Positions 42,084 to 49,497 of a stretch of 64,000 nt of DNA are shown here, piece by piece. The notes under the pieces were generated by a model that saw nothing but the letters and a program-made list of their open reading frames with translations, was not told where the DNA came from and did no database searches. The position numbers and the translations under genes were made by a program. This DNA is from Sulfuritalea sp. (GTDB lineage: Bacteria > Pseudomonadota > Gammaproteobacteria > Burkholderiales > Rhodocyclaceae), in NCBI GenBank assembly GCA_023229545.1, contig JALNZB010000006.1:37511-101510 (forward strand), given 5' to 3'. Position 1 is the stretch's first letter, and each line of letters opens with the position of its first letter.

Positions 42084-42837
42084 CGGCACTGGCCGTCGCC
42101 TCGAACACGCCGCGATAGGACATATAGATGCTGGCGACCATGGTCGGCGCCAGGACGAAGATCAGCAGCATGCGCAGCGCGATGGAGAGCACGGCAAGCA
42201 GGGACTGCGAAAGCAGTCCGGCGACGATCAGAATCAAGCCGGGCAGCACCGCGCCGACCAGAACCAGCGTCAGCCCGTACAAGGCAAAGGCGCGCCAGTT
42301 GCGCAAACTTGCGACAAGGCTGAAGAACAGCGATTTGCCGGCGCTGACGCCATCCCAGGCGGTCAGCAGCGGCGCAAACCAGAAGGCCAGCAGCAAAGGC
42401 GAGGCCAGCAGAAAAATCACCGCGAGATCGCCTGCGAGCGCCACGGCCTCGGTCGAATTGAGACCGTCGGCTATGTTGACAGGTTCGCCCAATATGGCGC
42501 TCCCCGCCAACACCACCAGGCTGGAGCCGACCAGATGCAGCCCCCCCAGGCGCAACAACCCGGCGCGCTGCGCGCCAATGCCGGCACTCAGAGTTTCGCT
42601 GGTGAAAAACTCGCCGCGTTCAATCGCGCGGCAGCCGTTGCCCAGCATGACGGACAGGGTCGGCAGCAACAGCGGCAACAGAAACGGGCCGATTTTGGGG
42701 ATCAGATTCACCACGATCACGGCCAGCAGATAGCCGAAGGTCAGCGCCGTCATCAGCGGCGGGTGGCGGCGAAACAGGGCAAAGCCGCCCAGCAGCCAGA
42801 GTACGCCGTGGTGGGCGGGAAGGCGGCGCGCGTCCAT
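42076..42837 (-). CDS. BPSS1780-type integral membrane protein
   Basis: The 253-residue protein has about six hydrophobic segments, a short cytoplasmic start (MDARRLPAHHGVLWLLGG) and a FFTSETLSAGIG loop. This resembles the BPSS1780 family of unknown-function membrane proteins in betaproteobacteria. Its ATG shares one base with the ttcA stop (TGATG), so translation is coupled. The frame is open far upstream but that part shadows ttcA. Confidence 0.75.
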   Translation of the reverse strand: MDARRLPAHHGVLWLLGGFALFRRHPPLMTALTFGYLLAVIVVNLIPKIGPFLLPLLLPTLSVMLGNGCRAIERGEFFTSETLSAGIGAQRAGLLRLGGLHLVGSSLVVLAGSAILGEPVNIADGLNSTEAVALAGDLAVIFLLASPLLLAFWFAPLLTAWDGVSAGKSLFFSLVASLRNWRAFALYGLTLVLVGAVLPGLILIVAGLLSQSLLAVLSIALRMLLIFVLAPTMVASIYMSYRGVFEATASADE

Positions 42838-43742
42838 CAGTCGTCCCCTGCCGGAGCATCGCCGTTTGGCGTCAGGACAGGCGCATCGAAAGCGATGTCG
42901 CCATCGGGGTCCGGTGTTCCGCTCGCCTTCAGGGTCGCAAAGTCGAACAGCCCGGCATCGAGCAGATGCGAAGGCACCACATGGCTCAGGCTGCGAAACA
43001 TGGTCTCGACGCGTCCCGGGAAGCGCTTTTCCCAGTCGCGCAGCATCTGCTTCACCTGCTGGCGTTGCAGGTTCGGCTGCGAACCGCACAGGTTGCAGGG
43101 AATGATGGGGAAGGCGCGCACCTCGGCCCAGGCTTCGAGGTCGCTCTCGCGGCAATAGGCGAGTGGGCGGATGACGACATTGCGGCCGTCATCCGACACC
43201 AGCTTGGGCGACATGGCCTTGAGCCGACCGCCGAAGAACATGTTGAGAAACAGCGTTTGCAGGATATCGTCGCGATGATGGCCGAGGGCGATCTTGGTCG
43301 CCCCCAGTTCGCCGGCGACGCGATACAGCACGCCTCGCCTCAGCCTCGAACAGAGCGAACAGGTGGTCTTGCCTGCCGGTATCACGCGCTTGACGATGGA
43401 ATAAGTGTCCTCGTCCTCGATGTGGAAGGGCACGCCGATCCCACGCAGATAATTCGGCAGCACGTCGGCGGGAAAGCCCGGCTGCTTCTGGTCGAGATTG
43501 ACGGCGACGATGTCGAAGTCAATCGGCGCGTTGTGCTGCAGGAACAGCAGGATATCGAGCAGACCGAAGGAATCCTTGCCGCCGGAAAGGCAGACCATGA
43601 CCTTGTCGCCGGCCTCGATCATGTTGAAGTCGGCAATCGCCTGGCCCACCTGGCGGCGCAAATACTTGGCCAGCTTGTTCGCCTCGAAGGCTGATTTCTG
43701 CGCCTGGCGGGCGGTCGGGCCGATGCTCAATGGTGCGTTCAT
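42837..43742 (-). CDS. ttcA: tRNA 2-thiocytidine(32) synthetase TtcA
   Basis: TtcA thiolates cytidine 32 of some tRNAs with an iron-sulfur cluster and ATP. The 301-residue protein has the PP-loop SGGKDS, then CSLC and CNLC as cluster-ligand motifs, and GHHRDDILQTLFLN. The length is slightly above average because of a C-terminal tail (about 270-301). It overlaps the SDR gene by four bases (ATGA). Confidence 0.95.
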   Translation of the reverse strand: MNAPLSIGPTARQAQKSAFEANKLAKYLRRQVGQAIADFNMIEAGDKVMVCLSGGKDSFGLLDILLFLQHNAPIDFDIVAVNLDQKQPGFPADVLPNYLRGIGVPFHIEDEDTYSIVKRVIPAGKTTCSLCSRLRRGVLYRVAGELGATKIALGHHRDDILQTLFLNMFFGGRLKAMSPKLVSDDGRNVVIRPLAYCRESDLEAWAEVRAFPIIPCNLCGSQPNLQRQQVKQMLRDWEKRFPGRVETMFRSLSHVVPSHLLDAGLFDFATLKASGTPDPDGDIAFDAPVLTPNGDAPAGDD

Positions 43743-44491
43743 AAATGGGCGGTACGTCCGCCGTCGACGTTGATGACCTGCCCGGTAACATAGGGCGCGT
43801 CGAAGACAAGGAATTTCACGGCGCGGGCAATGTCGGTGGGCGAACCGACGCGCTTCAACAGCGTATGGTCGATGATGGCCGCGCGTTCCGCGGGCGAAAA
43901 ATCACTCTGGCTTTGCGGCCATTCGATGGCGCCGGGCGCCACCGCGTTGACCCGCACCCGCGGCCCGAGTTCCAGCGCTAGGGCACGGGTCAGACCGAGC
44001 AGGCCGGCCTTGGCGGCACAGTACAGCGGATAACCCTTGAGCGGTCGCTCGGCATGAATGTCGGTGATGTTCACAATGCAGCCGCCACTGCGTTCGAGAT
44101 GCGGTGCCGCCGCCTGGGCCAGGAACAGCGGCGCCTTGAGGTTGGTGCCGATCAGGTCGTCCCATGCCGCCGTGTCGACAGCGCCGACTTTTGTGGCAAA
44201 GAACGAGGAGGCATTGTTCACCAGCACATCGAGTCGACCGAAGCGCACCACGACGGCCTCCACCAGTTTGGGTAGCGCCGCGATGTCCAGCAGATCGGCG
44301 GCGAAGGCGGCGGCGGATTCGGAGCGCTCCGCATTCAGCGCCGCAGCCAGATCATTCGCGGCGGTCGCCGACGAACGGTAGTGGATCGCCACGCAAGCGC
44401 CCGCCGCGTGCAGACCGCGCGCAATCTCGGCGCCGACGCGATGGGCTGCGCCGGTAACCAGAACCACGGGAGCATGCTGAACGTTCGTCAT
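43739..44491 (-). CDS. Pteridine reductase-type short-chain dehydrogenase
   Basis: The 250-residue SDR has the cofactor motif TGAAHRVG, whose Arg marks pteridine reductases. NNASSF and the catalytic YCAAK (in YPLYCAAKAG) follow. Members reduce dihydrobiopterin, folate or dihydromonapterin with NADPH. The neighbours are tRNA-modification genes. A copy of CAGCGCCGACT lies inside (44179). The stop overlaps ttcA and the start lies four bases into tcdA. Confidence 0.85.
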   Translation of the reverse strand: MTNVQHAPVVLVTGAAHRVGAEIARGLHAAGACVAIHYRSSATAANDLAAALNAERSESAAAFAADLLDIAALPKLVEAVVVRFGRLDVLVNNASSFFATKVGAVDTAAWDDLIGTNLKAPLFLAQAAAPHLERSGGCIVNITDIHAERPLKGYPLYCAAKAGLLGLTRALALELGPRVRVNAVAPGAIEWPQSQSDFSPAERAAIIDHTLLKRVGSPTDIARAVKFLVFDAPYVTGQVINVDGGRTAHL

Positions 44492-45282
44492 GCCGCAAGT
44501 ATACCGGCGAGAACCCGCGCCGCCGAAGCGAAACCGAAACTTGCCGTGACCGCCACCGAGGAACCGTAGCCGGCGCAGTTGAGGCCTGCCGCCGGATCGA
44601 TGGCAGTGTCGGCGGCGTCACCCGCCACCGTACAGGAGTCGGCGCTGACGGGACGGCGAATCTGCTCCGGCGAGAACACGCAGTCGACGCCGAACTTCTG
44701 CTTCGGCTCGCGCGGGAAGCCGTAGTCCTTGCGCAATCGCGCGCGGACCTTGGAGGCCAGAGCATCCTGCGTGGTGCGCGACAAGTCCGCGACCTCGATC
44801 CGCGTCGGGTCGGTCCGCCCGCCGGCGCCGCCGGTGGTCACGACGCGGATGCCGGCGCACCGGCAATGGGCGATCAGGGCTGCCTTGGCGCGCACCTGGT
44901 CGATGGCGTCGATCACCGCATCGCAATGCGGGATCAGCGTCGCCACATTGGCCTCGTCGATGAACTCCTCCACGGCATTGACCGCGCAGGCCGGATTGAT
45001 CGTCGCAATGCGTTCCCTCATGGCGATTACCTTGGCCGCGCCGAAGGTAAATTCCAGCGCCTGAATCTGGCGGTTGACGTTGGATTCGGCGACATGATCG
45101 AGATCGATCAGCGTCAGCCGCCCGATACCCGAACGCGCCAAGGCTTCCGCCGCCCACGAGCCGACACCGCCGATGCCCACCACCACGACGTGCGCCGCCG
45201 CCGCACGCATCAGCGCTCCGCCGCCATACAGGCGATCGATGCCGCCGAAGCGGCGTTTGTAATCAGTGGGGAAGGAAATCAC
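44488..45282 (-). CDS. tcdA: tRNA threonylcarbamoyladenosine dehydratase
   Basis: TcdA cyclises the threonylcarbamoyl group of t6A37 to ct6A in tRNAs, with ATP. The 264-residue E1-like protein has the Rossmann ATP motif VVVVGIGGVGSWAAEALARSG, then IDLDHVAESNVNRQ, and GGRTDPTRIEVADLS further on. The start is MISFPTDYKRRFGG. It begins the tight minus-strand run of overlapping genes. One word of the over-represented family is on the minus strand at 44637. Confidence 0.93.
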   Translation of the reverse strand: MISFPTDYKRRFGGIDRLYGGGALMRAAAAHVVVVGIGGVGSWAAEALARSGIGRLTLIDLDHVAESNVNRQIQALEFTFGAAKVIAMRERIATINPACAVNAVEEFIDEANVATLIPHCDAVIDAIDQVRAKAALIAHCRCAGIRVVTTGGAGGRTDPTRIEVADLSRTTQDALASKVRARLRKDYGFPREPKQKFGVDCVFSPEQIRRPVSADSCTVAGDAADTAIDPAAGLNCAGYGSSVAVTASFGFASAARVLAGILAA

Positions 45283-45344
45283 GTTGCAATTCTATACGGC
45301 GCTTGTCGTACTGACCGGGAAACCGCCTGTCGGAGCGGGCATCA

Positions 45345-45743
45345 CTATGTCGCCAAAGCCGAGAGGCGGTCGCGCAGGTTTTCGGGAGCGAAGAAGACAT
45401 AGGCGTTGCCCTGGCGCGATTTTTCAAGCAGCCCAAGTGAATGGAGGGCCAACAAATCACTGCGAGCAGTTCGGTAGACGACATTGTGCGAGCGCTGATG
45501 AGCGTCCACACGATACCCCTCGCCCAAGTTTCTCAGAGCGTGTGTCAGCAAGGCGATTTGCCGATGGTTAAACTTGGTTCGAAGCTCGGGCGATGCAGCC
45601 AATAGCTTCTCGGTCTCCCGCTGCTCGCCAGCTTTTCTGGTCAGGTATTCGTGGAGGGCTGCTATTGCCCGCCTGATGGTCAGGAGTTGATGCAGAAGAA
45701 AGTAGGTGGTGTCATTTTGGTCCGTCTCCGTCTCCGTCTTCAT
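45345..45743 (-). pseudogene. Fic-family protein, C-terminal remnant
   Basis: About 132 residues with YFLLHQLLTIRRAIAALHEY, RTKFNHRQIALLTHAL and AHQRSHNVVYRTARSDLLAL resemble the C-terminal helical and winged-helix part of Fic-domain AMP-transferases. The HPFxxGNGR catalytic region is absent: the sequence abuts an ISNCY-type transposase remnant. The ATG gives a short reading frame, but it is probably a broken gene. The gap to tcdA is 62 bp. Confidence 0.7.
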
Positions 45744-46641
45744 ATAAGCGCGCATGTAGCTGATGGGGTTTCTGCGCAGGATGTGACTGATGGAGGGTGT
45801 ACTCCATCACCCGAGCCTTGACGTAGTGGCAGCGATGTCGATCCGCCGGTATCTGCAAGATCATGCCGTCGAAGCGCACACAGTTGTCGTTGCCCACCGT
45901 GCGCTCATACTGCTCACACAGGATGTCCTCCAGGCTGCCGCCGATCCAGGGCACAAAGGCTGAACCAGCCTCCATTGCCGGCACGGCAAACTCGGCGTTG
46001 AAGGCCGGCACATAGACATCCAGCAGGTAGCGATTGGCCGCCTCCATATCCGCGATGCCGGCCAGCGCCAGTTCCTGCGGCAATCGTCCCTGATGCGTAC
46101 CAAAGGCGCGCTCTGAACGCCCCCGCGCCTCGGGTGAGTAGGCGGCGATCATGTCGATCCCCAACTGCTTCATGGTGCGGCCAAACTGGGTGAGGTTCTC
46201 CTTATCCACCTTGCCGTCCGCCTCCGGGGTAATCCAGTAATGGCTGCCCCGGTCGCTGTAGAACGAACTGAACAGGCCTCGCGCCGTGATCACGTCATGC
46301 ACGCCTCGGAAGCTGCTATAGCTGCGCGTTCCGCCCGTTCGCCGGTACCAACTATGAAAGTGCTTGACGTTCCAACCCAGATGCTGGCTTCGATACTGCT
46401 CGGTCAGCGCCATCACTTCATCGACCGGCGCCCGCCGATTTGAGACATGGTCCAGCCGTCGATCAATCAGTCCATCCAGCCCTTCGGGCTCGTACCGCGC
46501 CAGATACCGCCGGAAACGGCGCTCGCACATCCCCAGTATCTGCGCCGCCTCGGCTTGCGTCAGCCGCCCTTTGTTCCATCCTTCATACGCTTCTCCGAAT
46601 CCCATCTTCCGGATATCCTGTAGCAGTTCCGTCCGTTTCAT
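45712..46641 (-). pseudogene. ISNCY-type transposase with internal deletion
   Basis: The 309-residue frame starts MKRTELLQDIRKMGFGEAY with a Mu/Tn3-like helix-turn-helix N terminus (LTQAEAAQILGMCERRFRRY). It joins SWYRRTGGTRSY directly to SFRGVHDVITARG. From memory of the family, intact proteins have some 70-80 residues at this point, including the first catalytic Asp. YSDRGSHYW and SPEARGRSERAFGTHQGRLP follow as expected. After VKARV the C terminus diverges and continues toward the Fic remnant. The deletion and junction make an active enzyme unlikely. Confidence 0.8.
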
Positions 46642-46719
46642 CTCGTACTCCCTTCGGGGCACTATGACGACCGGACAGATGTCGTGCTACAGAACCGGAC
46701 AACTCATGAACCCGCAACA
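45800..46719 (-). mobile_element. Remnant ISNCY-family element, copy 1
   Basis: The transposase start side is shared with the fragment at 63698, in inverted orientation, from TGTTGCGGG through the first 30 codons. This defines the outer end at 46719. The other end is lost near 45800 where the frame leaves family sequence. Confidence 0.65.
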
Positions 46720-46781
46720 TGGACAATGCTAGTGTTTGACAGCGCCGGGGAAGGAAGGTACGATTCGCGCCCTTCTAGGCC

Positions 46782-46857
46782 GGGTCGGTAGCTCAGTCGG
46801 TAGAGCAGCGGACTTTTAATCCGTTGGTCCCGAGTTCGAATCTCGGCCGACCCACCA
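46782..46857 (+). tRNA. tRNA-Lys (TTT)
   Basis: The 76-base gene has acceptor GGGTCGG/CCGACCC, encoded CCA, and anticodon loop CTTTTAA. Confidence 0.97.
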
Positions 46858-46880
46858 CCGTAATATATAATCCGAAATCT

Positions 46881-46956
46881 GGGTTGTTAGCTCAGTTGGT
46901 AGAGCAGCGGACTCTTAATCCGTAGGTCGAGTGTTCGAGCCACTCACAGCCCACCA
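46881..46956 (+). tRNA. tRNA-Lys (CTT)
   Basis: The 76-base gene has acceptor GGGTTGT/ACAGCCC with one G-T pair, encoded CCA, and anticodon loop ACTCTTAATC with anticodon CTT. It lies 23 bases after the other tRNA-Lys, so the two form one transcript. Confidence 0.95.
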
Positions 46957-46965
46957 GTATTCAAG

Positions 46966-46992
46966 CGGCCTCCAGCGATGGAGGCCGTTTTT
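46966..46992 (+). terminator. Intrinsic terminator of the tRNA-Lys pair
   Basis: A 9-bp stem (CGGCCTCCA/TGGAGGCCG, four-base loop GCGA) is followed by five T. The 20-base hairpin core recurs inverted at 49253-49272. Confidence 0.88.
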
Positions 46993-47349
46993 CTTTGGTG
47001 TCTAGTAGACCGATAGTAGACCCGAAATAGATATACTCCACACGCCCATTGCGAACCGTATCAGGCTCGCCCAACACTTCCACCATGCCCGTCTTCGTAC
47101 CGGCTGCTCTCGTCTTGCAGGCGGCTGCCTGCGGTGTGGTCAGCCACTTCTGCTTGGCATGAAGGTGATTGGATAGTGGCTGGAAGTGCCCCAGAAAACT
47201 CGTTGAAACGTGTTTGAGCTTTTAATGGAGCTTTGGGTAGGGGTTGGTATTGGTACGGGCATTTGGAACGCTGTAGGACTTTTGTGCACGTTGCAACTCT
47301 CGTCGTGGTCAATGTCTGGGTAGATATTCACCGCCCCGTCAATTCGTTC
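46993..47349. other. Intergenic accessory DNA
   Basis: About 360 bp with no convincing gene. A minus-strand stretch around 47030-47170 reads open (WLTTPQAAACKTRAAGTKTG, VEVLGEPDTVRNGRVEYI) but lacks a start and family match that I know, so it may be a remnant. Confidence 0.4.
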
Positions 47350-47670
47350 TTACCTGATCGCTTTCTCGGTGGTCTCGATGGATCGCCCCCGCAAAATATC
47401 AACTCGCTGACGTAACTCCTGTCCAGCCTTGAAGTGTGGCGTCCATTTCGCTGGCACCTCAACCCGATCTCCCGACCTCGGATTTCTACCTATTCTTGGT
47501 TGCCGGTAGCTCAGGCTGAAGCTCCAGAAGCCACGGATTTCCGCTCTGTCACCATTGATGAGACTGTTCGTGATCGTGTCCAAGATAACCGTGACTGACA
47601 GAGCCGCGTCCTTGATTTGTAGCTGTGGGAATCTGGCAGATAGCTCCGCAACGAGTTCAGATCGAGTCAT
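47350..47670 (-). CDS. Integration host factor beta-like DNA-bending protein (divergent copy)
   Basis: The 106-residue HU/IHF-family protein starts MTRSELVAELSARFPQL and has the DNA-binding arm region RIGRNPRSGDRVEVPAKWTPHFKAGQELRQRV in its central and C-terminal part. The GFGSF turn, nearly invariant in the family, reads GFWSF. The C-terminal 15 residues (RGRSIETTEKAIR) extend past the usual end. By context it is likely an accessory copy rather than the housekeeping ihfB, which is normally next to rpsA. It may no longer work normally. Confidence 0.78.
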   Translation of the reverse strand: MTRSELVAELSARFPQLQIKDAALSVTVILDTITNSLINGDRAEIRGFWSFSLSYRQPRIGRNPRSGDRVEVPAKWTPHFKAGQELRQRVDILRGRSIETTEKAIR

Positions 47671-47862
47671 GGCGTTAGTATTTCACACTACCGACCTTCG
47701 CCCAAATCTATAGCGATGAGCCACCGCTTCGATAGAAGGCTACCAAGCCTCTTGCCGCCTGTTGTAGCGGGATACCCTGCATCGGCGCAGTATGGAGCAC
47801 TGGCGATCTTCCTAGAGCCATCGGTAGCTATTCGATGGCGGTGCAATTAACTGCACGCGGCC

Positions 47863-48459
47863 TCACTGGTCATGTCGCAGACGAGAGCACCATTGCCCGA
47901 GCATATCCATTACGAATTCCCTATCCCCTGGCTTTAACCCGCTCAGCCATGAACAAACGATCCGCGTCTGATCGTTTGGCATAGGGGAACCTTCACCAAT
48001 CAAGTCGGCCATCGTAGTATCAAGCGCCACGGCCCCCGATTGGTACCTGCCTTCCCCCGAATACCTCGGCATCGAGCCAAAAAGGCGGAAATGGAATTTG
48101 GCGTTCACGGCACCAGTATTCAAGTTCCCAGAACTGAATGTAGACGCTCTTAAGAAATGTGGGATCGATTACGTTGTTAAGAATGCAAGCCTCAAAGTCT
48201 TCATCGAAGTCTGCGACATACAGCTTTAGTGTTTGGGTCTGCGAAAGAAACCCCATGTCGGCTGAATTTCGCGTATGCCTTCTCGCCCTAACCGCAGAGT
48301 GCTATACAGGTGTTCGTAACGAACCTCTGCCGCAAGTAACCGAATTGTGTCTTTGACAGCGAGCGGTATCTCCTCGATATGATCAAAACGATGGGGATCA
48401 AGCTCATTCCAACGGAAAGCTATTTCCCAAAGGCTTAAAGTATCGACGTTCAAAGCCAC
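47863..48459 (-). pseudogene. Frameshifted accessory gene of unknown function
   Basis: Three overlapping frames (48459-48226, 48256-48020, 48123-47863) read as one protein of about 195 residues if two frameshifts are allowed. The junctions lie at the shared TGGGGTTTCTTTCGC segment near 48240 and at GGCTCGATGCCG near 48070. The parts are MALNVDTLSLWEIAFRW, then LKLYVADFDEDFEACI to IPFPPFWLDAEVF, and then YQSGAVALDTTMADLIGEG to the end. I do not know the family. Overlapping separate small genes are an alternative. The 190 bp between it and the ihfB-like gene show nothing. Confidence 0.5.
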
Positions 48460-48469
48460 GCGTAAGCAC

Positions 48470-48802
48470 TCAAGACTTGCAGCGTATCGCCTTGATTGCG
48501 CGTTCTAGTAAGGTCGGCGTCACTTTGTCCTGGCGCTCGACTTTGCTGATGTAGGCCTGAGTTACCCCCATGCGTTCGGCCAGTTGCTTTTGGGTGAAAT
48601 GAGACTTCATGCGTGCCAGGGCGAGAGGGTTGTCGACGTAGTCTTCGAGAACAAAGGGGACGTACTTGTCATCCGCCGCCGCTTTAACTTTGGGATGCGC
48701 GAGTTTTACCCGAATCTCGTCCTTGAGCGCTTCATAAATAGCGACCGGCAAAAGAACGTATTCATCTTTGCCGTTGGCAGACTTGATCTTTTGCAGGTTC
48801 AT
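48470..48802 (-). CDS. XRE-type antitoxin of a RelE/HigB-like pair
   Basis: The 110-residue protein has an N-terminal part (about 1-55; EYVLLPVAIYEALKDEI) and a C-terminal Cro/C1-type helix-turn-helix domain (about 60-105; MKSHFTQKQLAERMGVTQAY, then ISKVERQDKVTP). It lies downstream of, and overlaps by four bases, the toxin gene, the reverse of the usual relBE order but normal for higBA. ATG 48802 is chosen to begin at MNLQKIKSANG and match the overlap. Confidence 0.85.
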   Translation of the reverse strand: MNLQKIKSANGKDEYVLLPVAIYEALKDEIRVKLAHPKVKAAADDKYVPFVLEDYVDNPLALARMKSHFTQKQLAERMGVTQAYISKVERQDKVTPTLLERAIKAIRCKS

Positions 48803-49059
48803 TTGTACGCATCCCCTCGGGGCTTGATTCTCTCTATAGCGATAATCTTCACCGTGTCCTGTCGGTCGAAAATAACCCGCCAACCACCCACACACAACCG
48901 CCAACCGGGCTCGCCTTCGAGCTTCTTGATATCCAGCTCAGGATTGTCCGGGTTGTAGCCGAGCTGGTTAATCTTGTCGGCAATCCTCAGACGATCCGGC
49001 TTGGCCAAGCTCTGCAATTTCTTGCGCGCCCGCTGTTTGACAATGATCGTGTAGGGCAT
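48799..49059 (-). CDS. RelE/ParE-superfamily toxin
   Basis: The 86-residue protein has the fold pattern of RelE-type mRNA interferases: VKQRARKKLQSLAKPDRLRI, then LEGEPGWRLCVGGWRVIFD and a C-terminal IIAIERIKPRGDAY. It probably cuts mRNA at the ribosome. The start at 49059 follows the GGTTATATT repeat in the promoter region. It is followed by an XRE antitoxin. Confidence 0.85.
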   Translation of the reverse strand: MPYTIIVKQRARKKLQSLAKPDRLRIADKINQLGYNPDNPELDIKKLEGEPGWRLCVGGWRVIFDRQDTVKIIAIERIKPRGDAYK

Positions 49060-49090
49060 GGTTATATTACGGTTGTTTTTGGTTATATTC
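49060..49090 (-). promoter_or_regulatory. Direct repeat in the toxin-antitoxin promoter region
   Basis: GGTTATATT occurs twice (49060-49068 and about 49079-49087), just upstream of the toxin start. Position suggests an operator bound by the XRE antitoxin. The remaining 160 bp to the terminator hairpin have no gene. Confidence 0.35.
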
Positions 49091-49246
49091 AAGTGCCAGC
49101 CATTTTGGCGTCCTGCTGCCTACGAAACCCCTTCGTGCACCTTAATGTTGTCATATTACGCCCTAAGCTATGACCCAATATGAACTTATAACCCCCACTA
49201 TCAAATGAGTACACAGCGATTACATTCTGACTTTTTGCCCACAAAC

Positions 49247-49274
49247 GAAAAAGGCCTCCATCGCTGGAGGCCTT
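49247..49274 (-). terminator. Terminator that followed the original tRNA-Met 3' end
   Basis: On the minus strand a 10-bp stem (AAGGCCTCCA/TGGAGGCCTT) is followed by T residues. It lies seven bases past attL, as expected if it once ended the tRNA-Met transcript. Confidence 0.75.
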
Positions 49275-49280
49275 GGTATG

Positions 49281-49330
49281 ACTGGTGGTGATGGGTGGAC
49301 TTGAACCACCGACCCCCGGATTATGAATCC
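49281..49330. repeat. Left attachment repeat (attL), partial tRNA-Met
   Basis: The 50-bp sequence matches 63567-63616 with a single mismatch. It equals the 3' half of tRNA-Met from the anticodon loop through CCA plus two bases. The cloverleaf is not completed upstream of it, so this is a remnant and not a tRNA gene. Confidence 0.92.
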
Positions 49331-49446
49331 TAAGTCAGACCCTACAACCCACTGGCTCAAACTACAATAACTCTTTACAAAACAACATATACACGCCATA
49401 CTTGCCTTAACCTGATTGCGCGAAACTTCCTCAATTTTGACCTATT

Positions 49447-49470
49447 GCGTAACCCCGGCGTAACCCCGAT
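49447..49470. repeat. Arm-type repeat next to attL
   Basis: Tandem GCGTAACCCCG units lie here. The same tandem word lies near the other end (63503-63526). Integrases bind such arm sites; this is an inference from sequence and position. Confidence 0.45.
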
Positions 49471-49497
49471 AAGACCCTGAAATTTCTCTCGGGAGGC

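Noticed and set aside
49281..49365. A second tRNA-Met gene
   Set aside because: Only the 3' half from the anticodon loop is present; the D-arm and 5' acceptor strand are absent, so it is the attL remnant.
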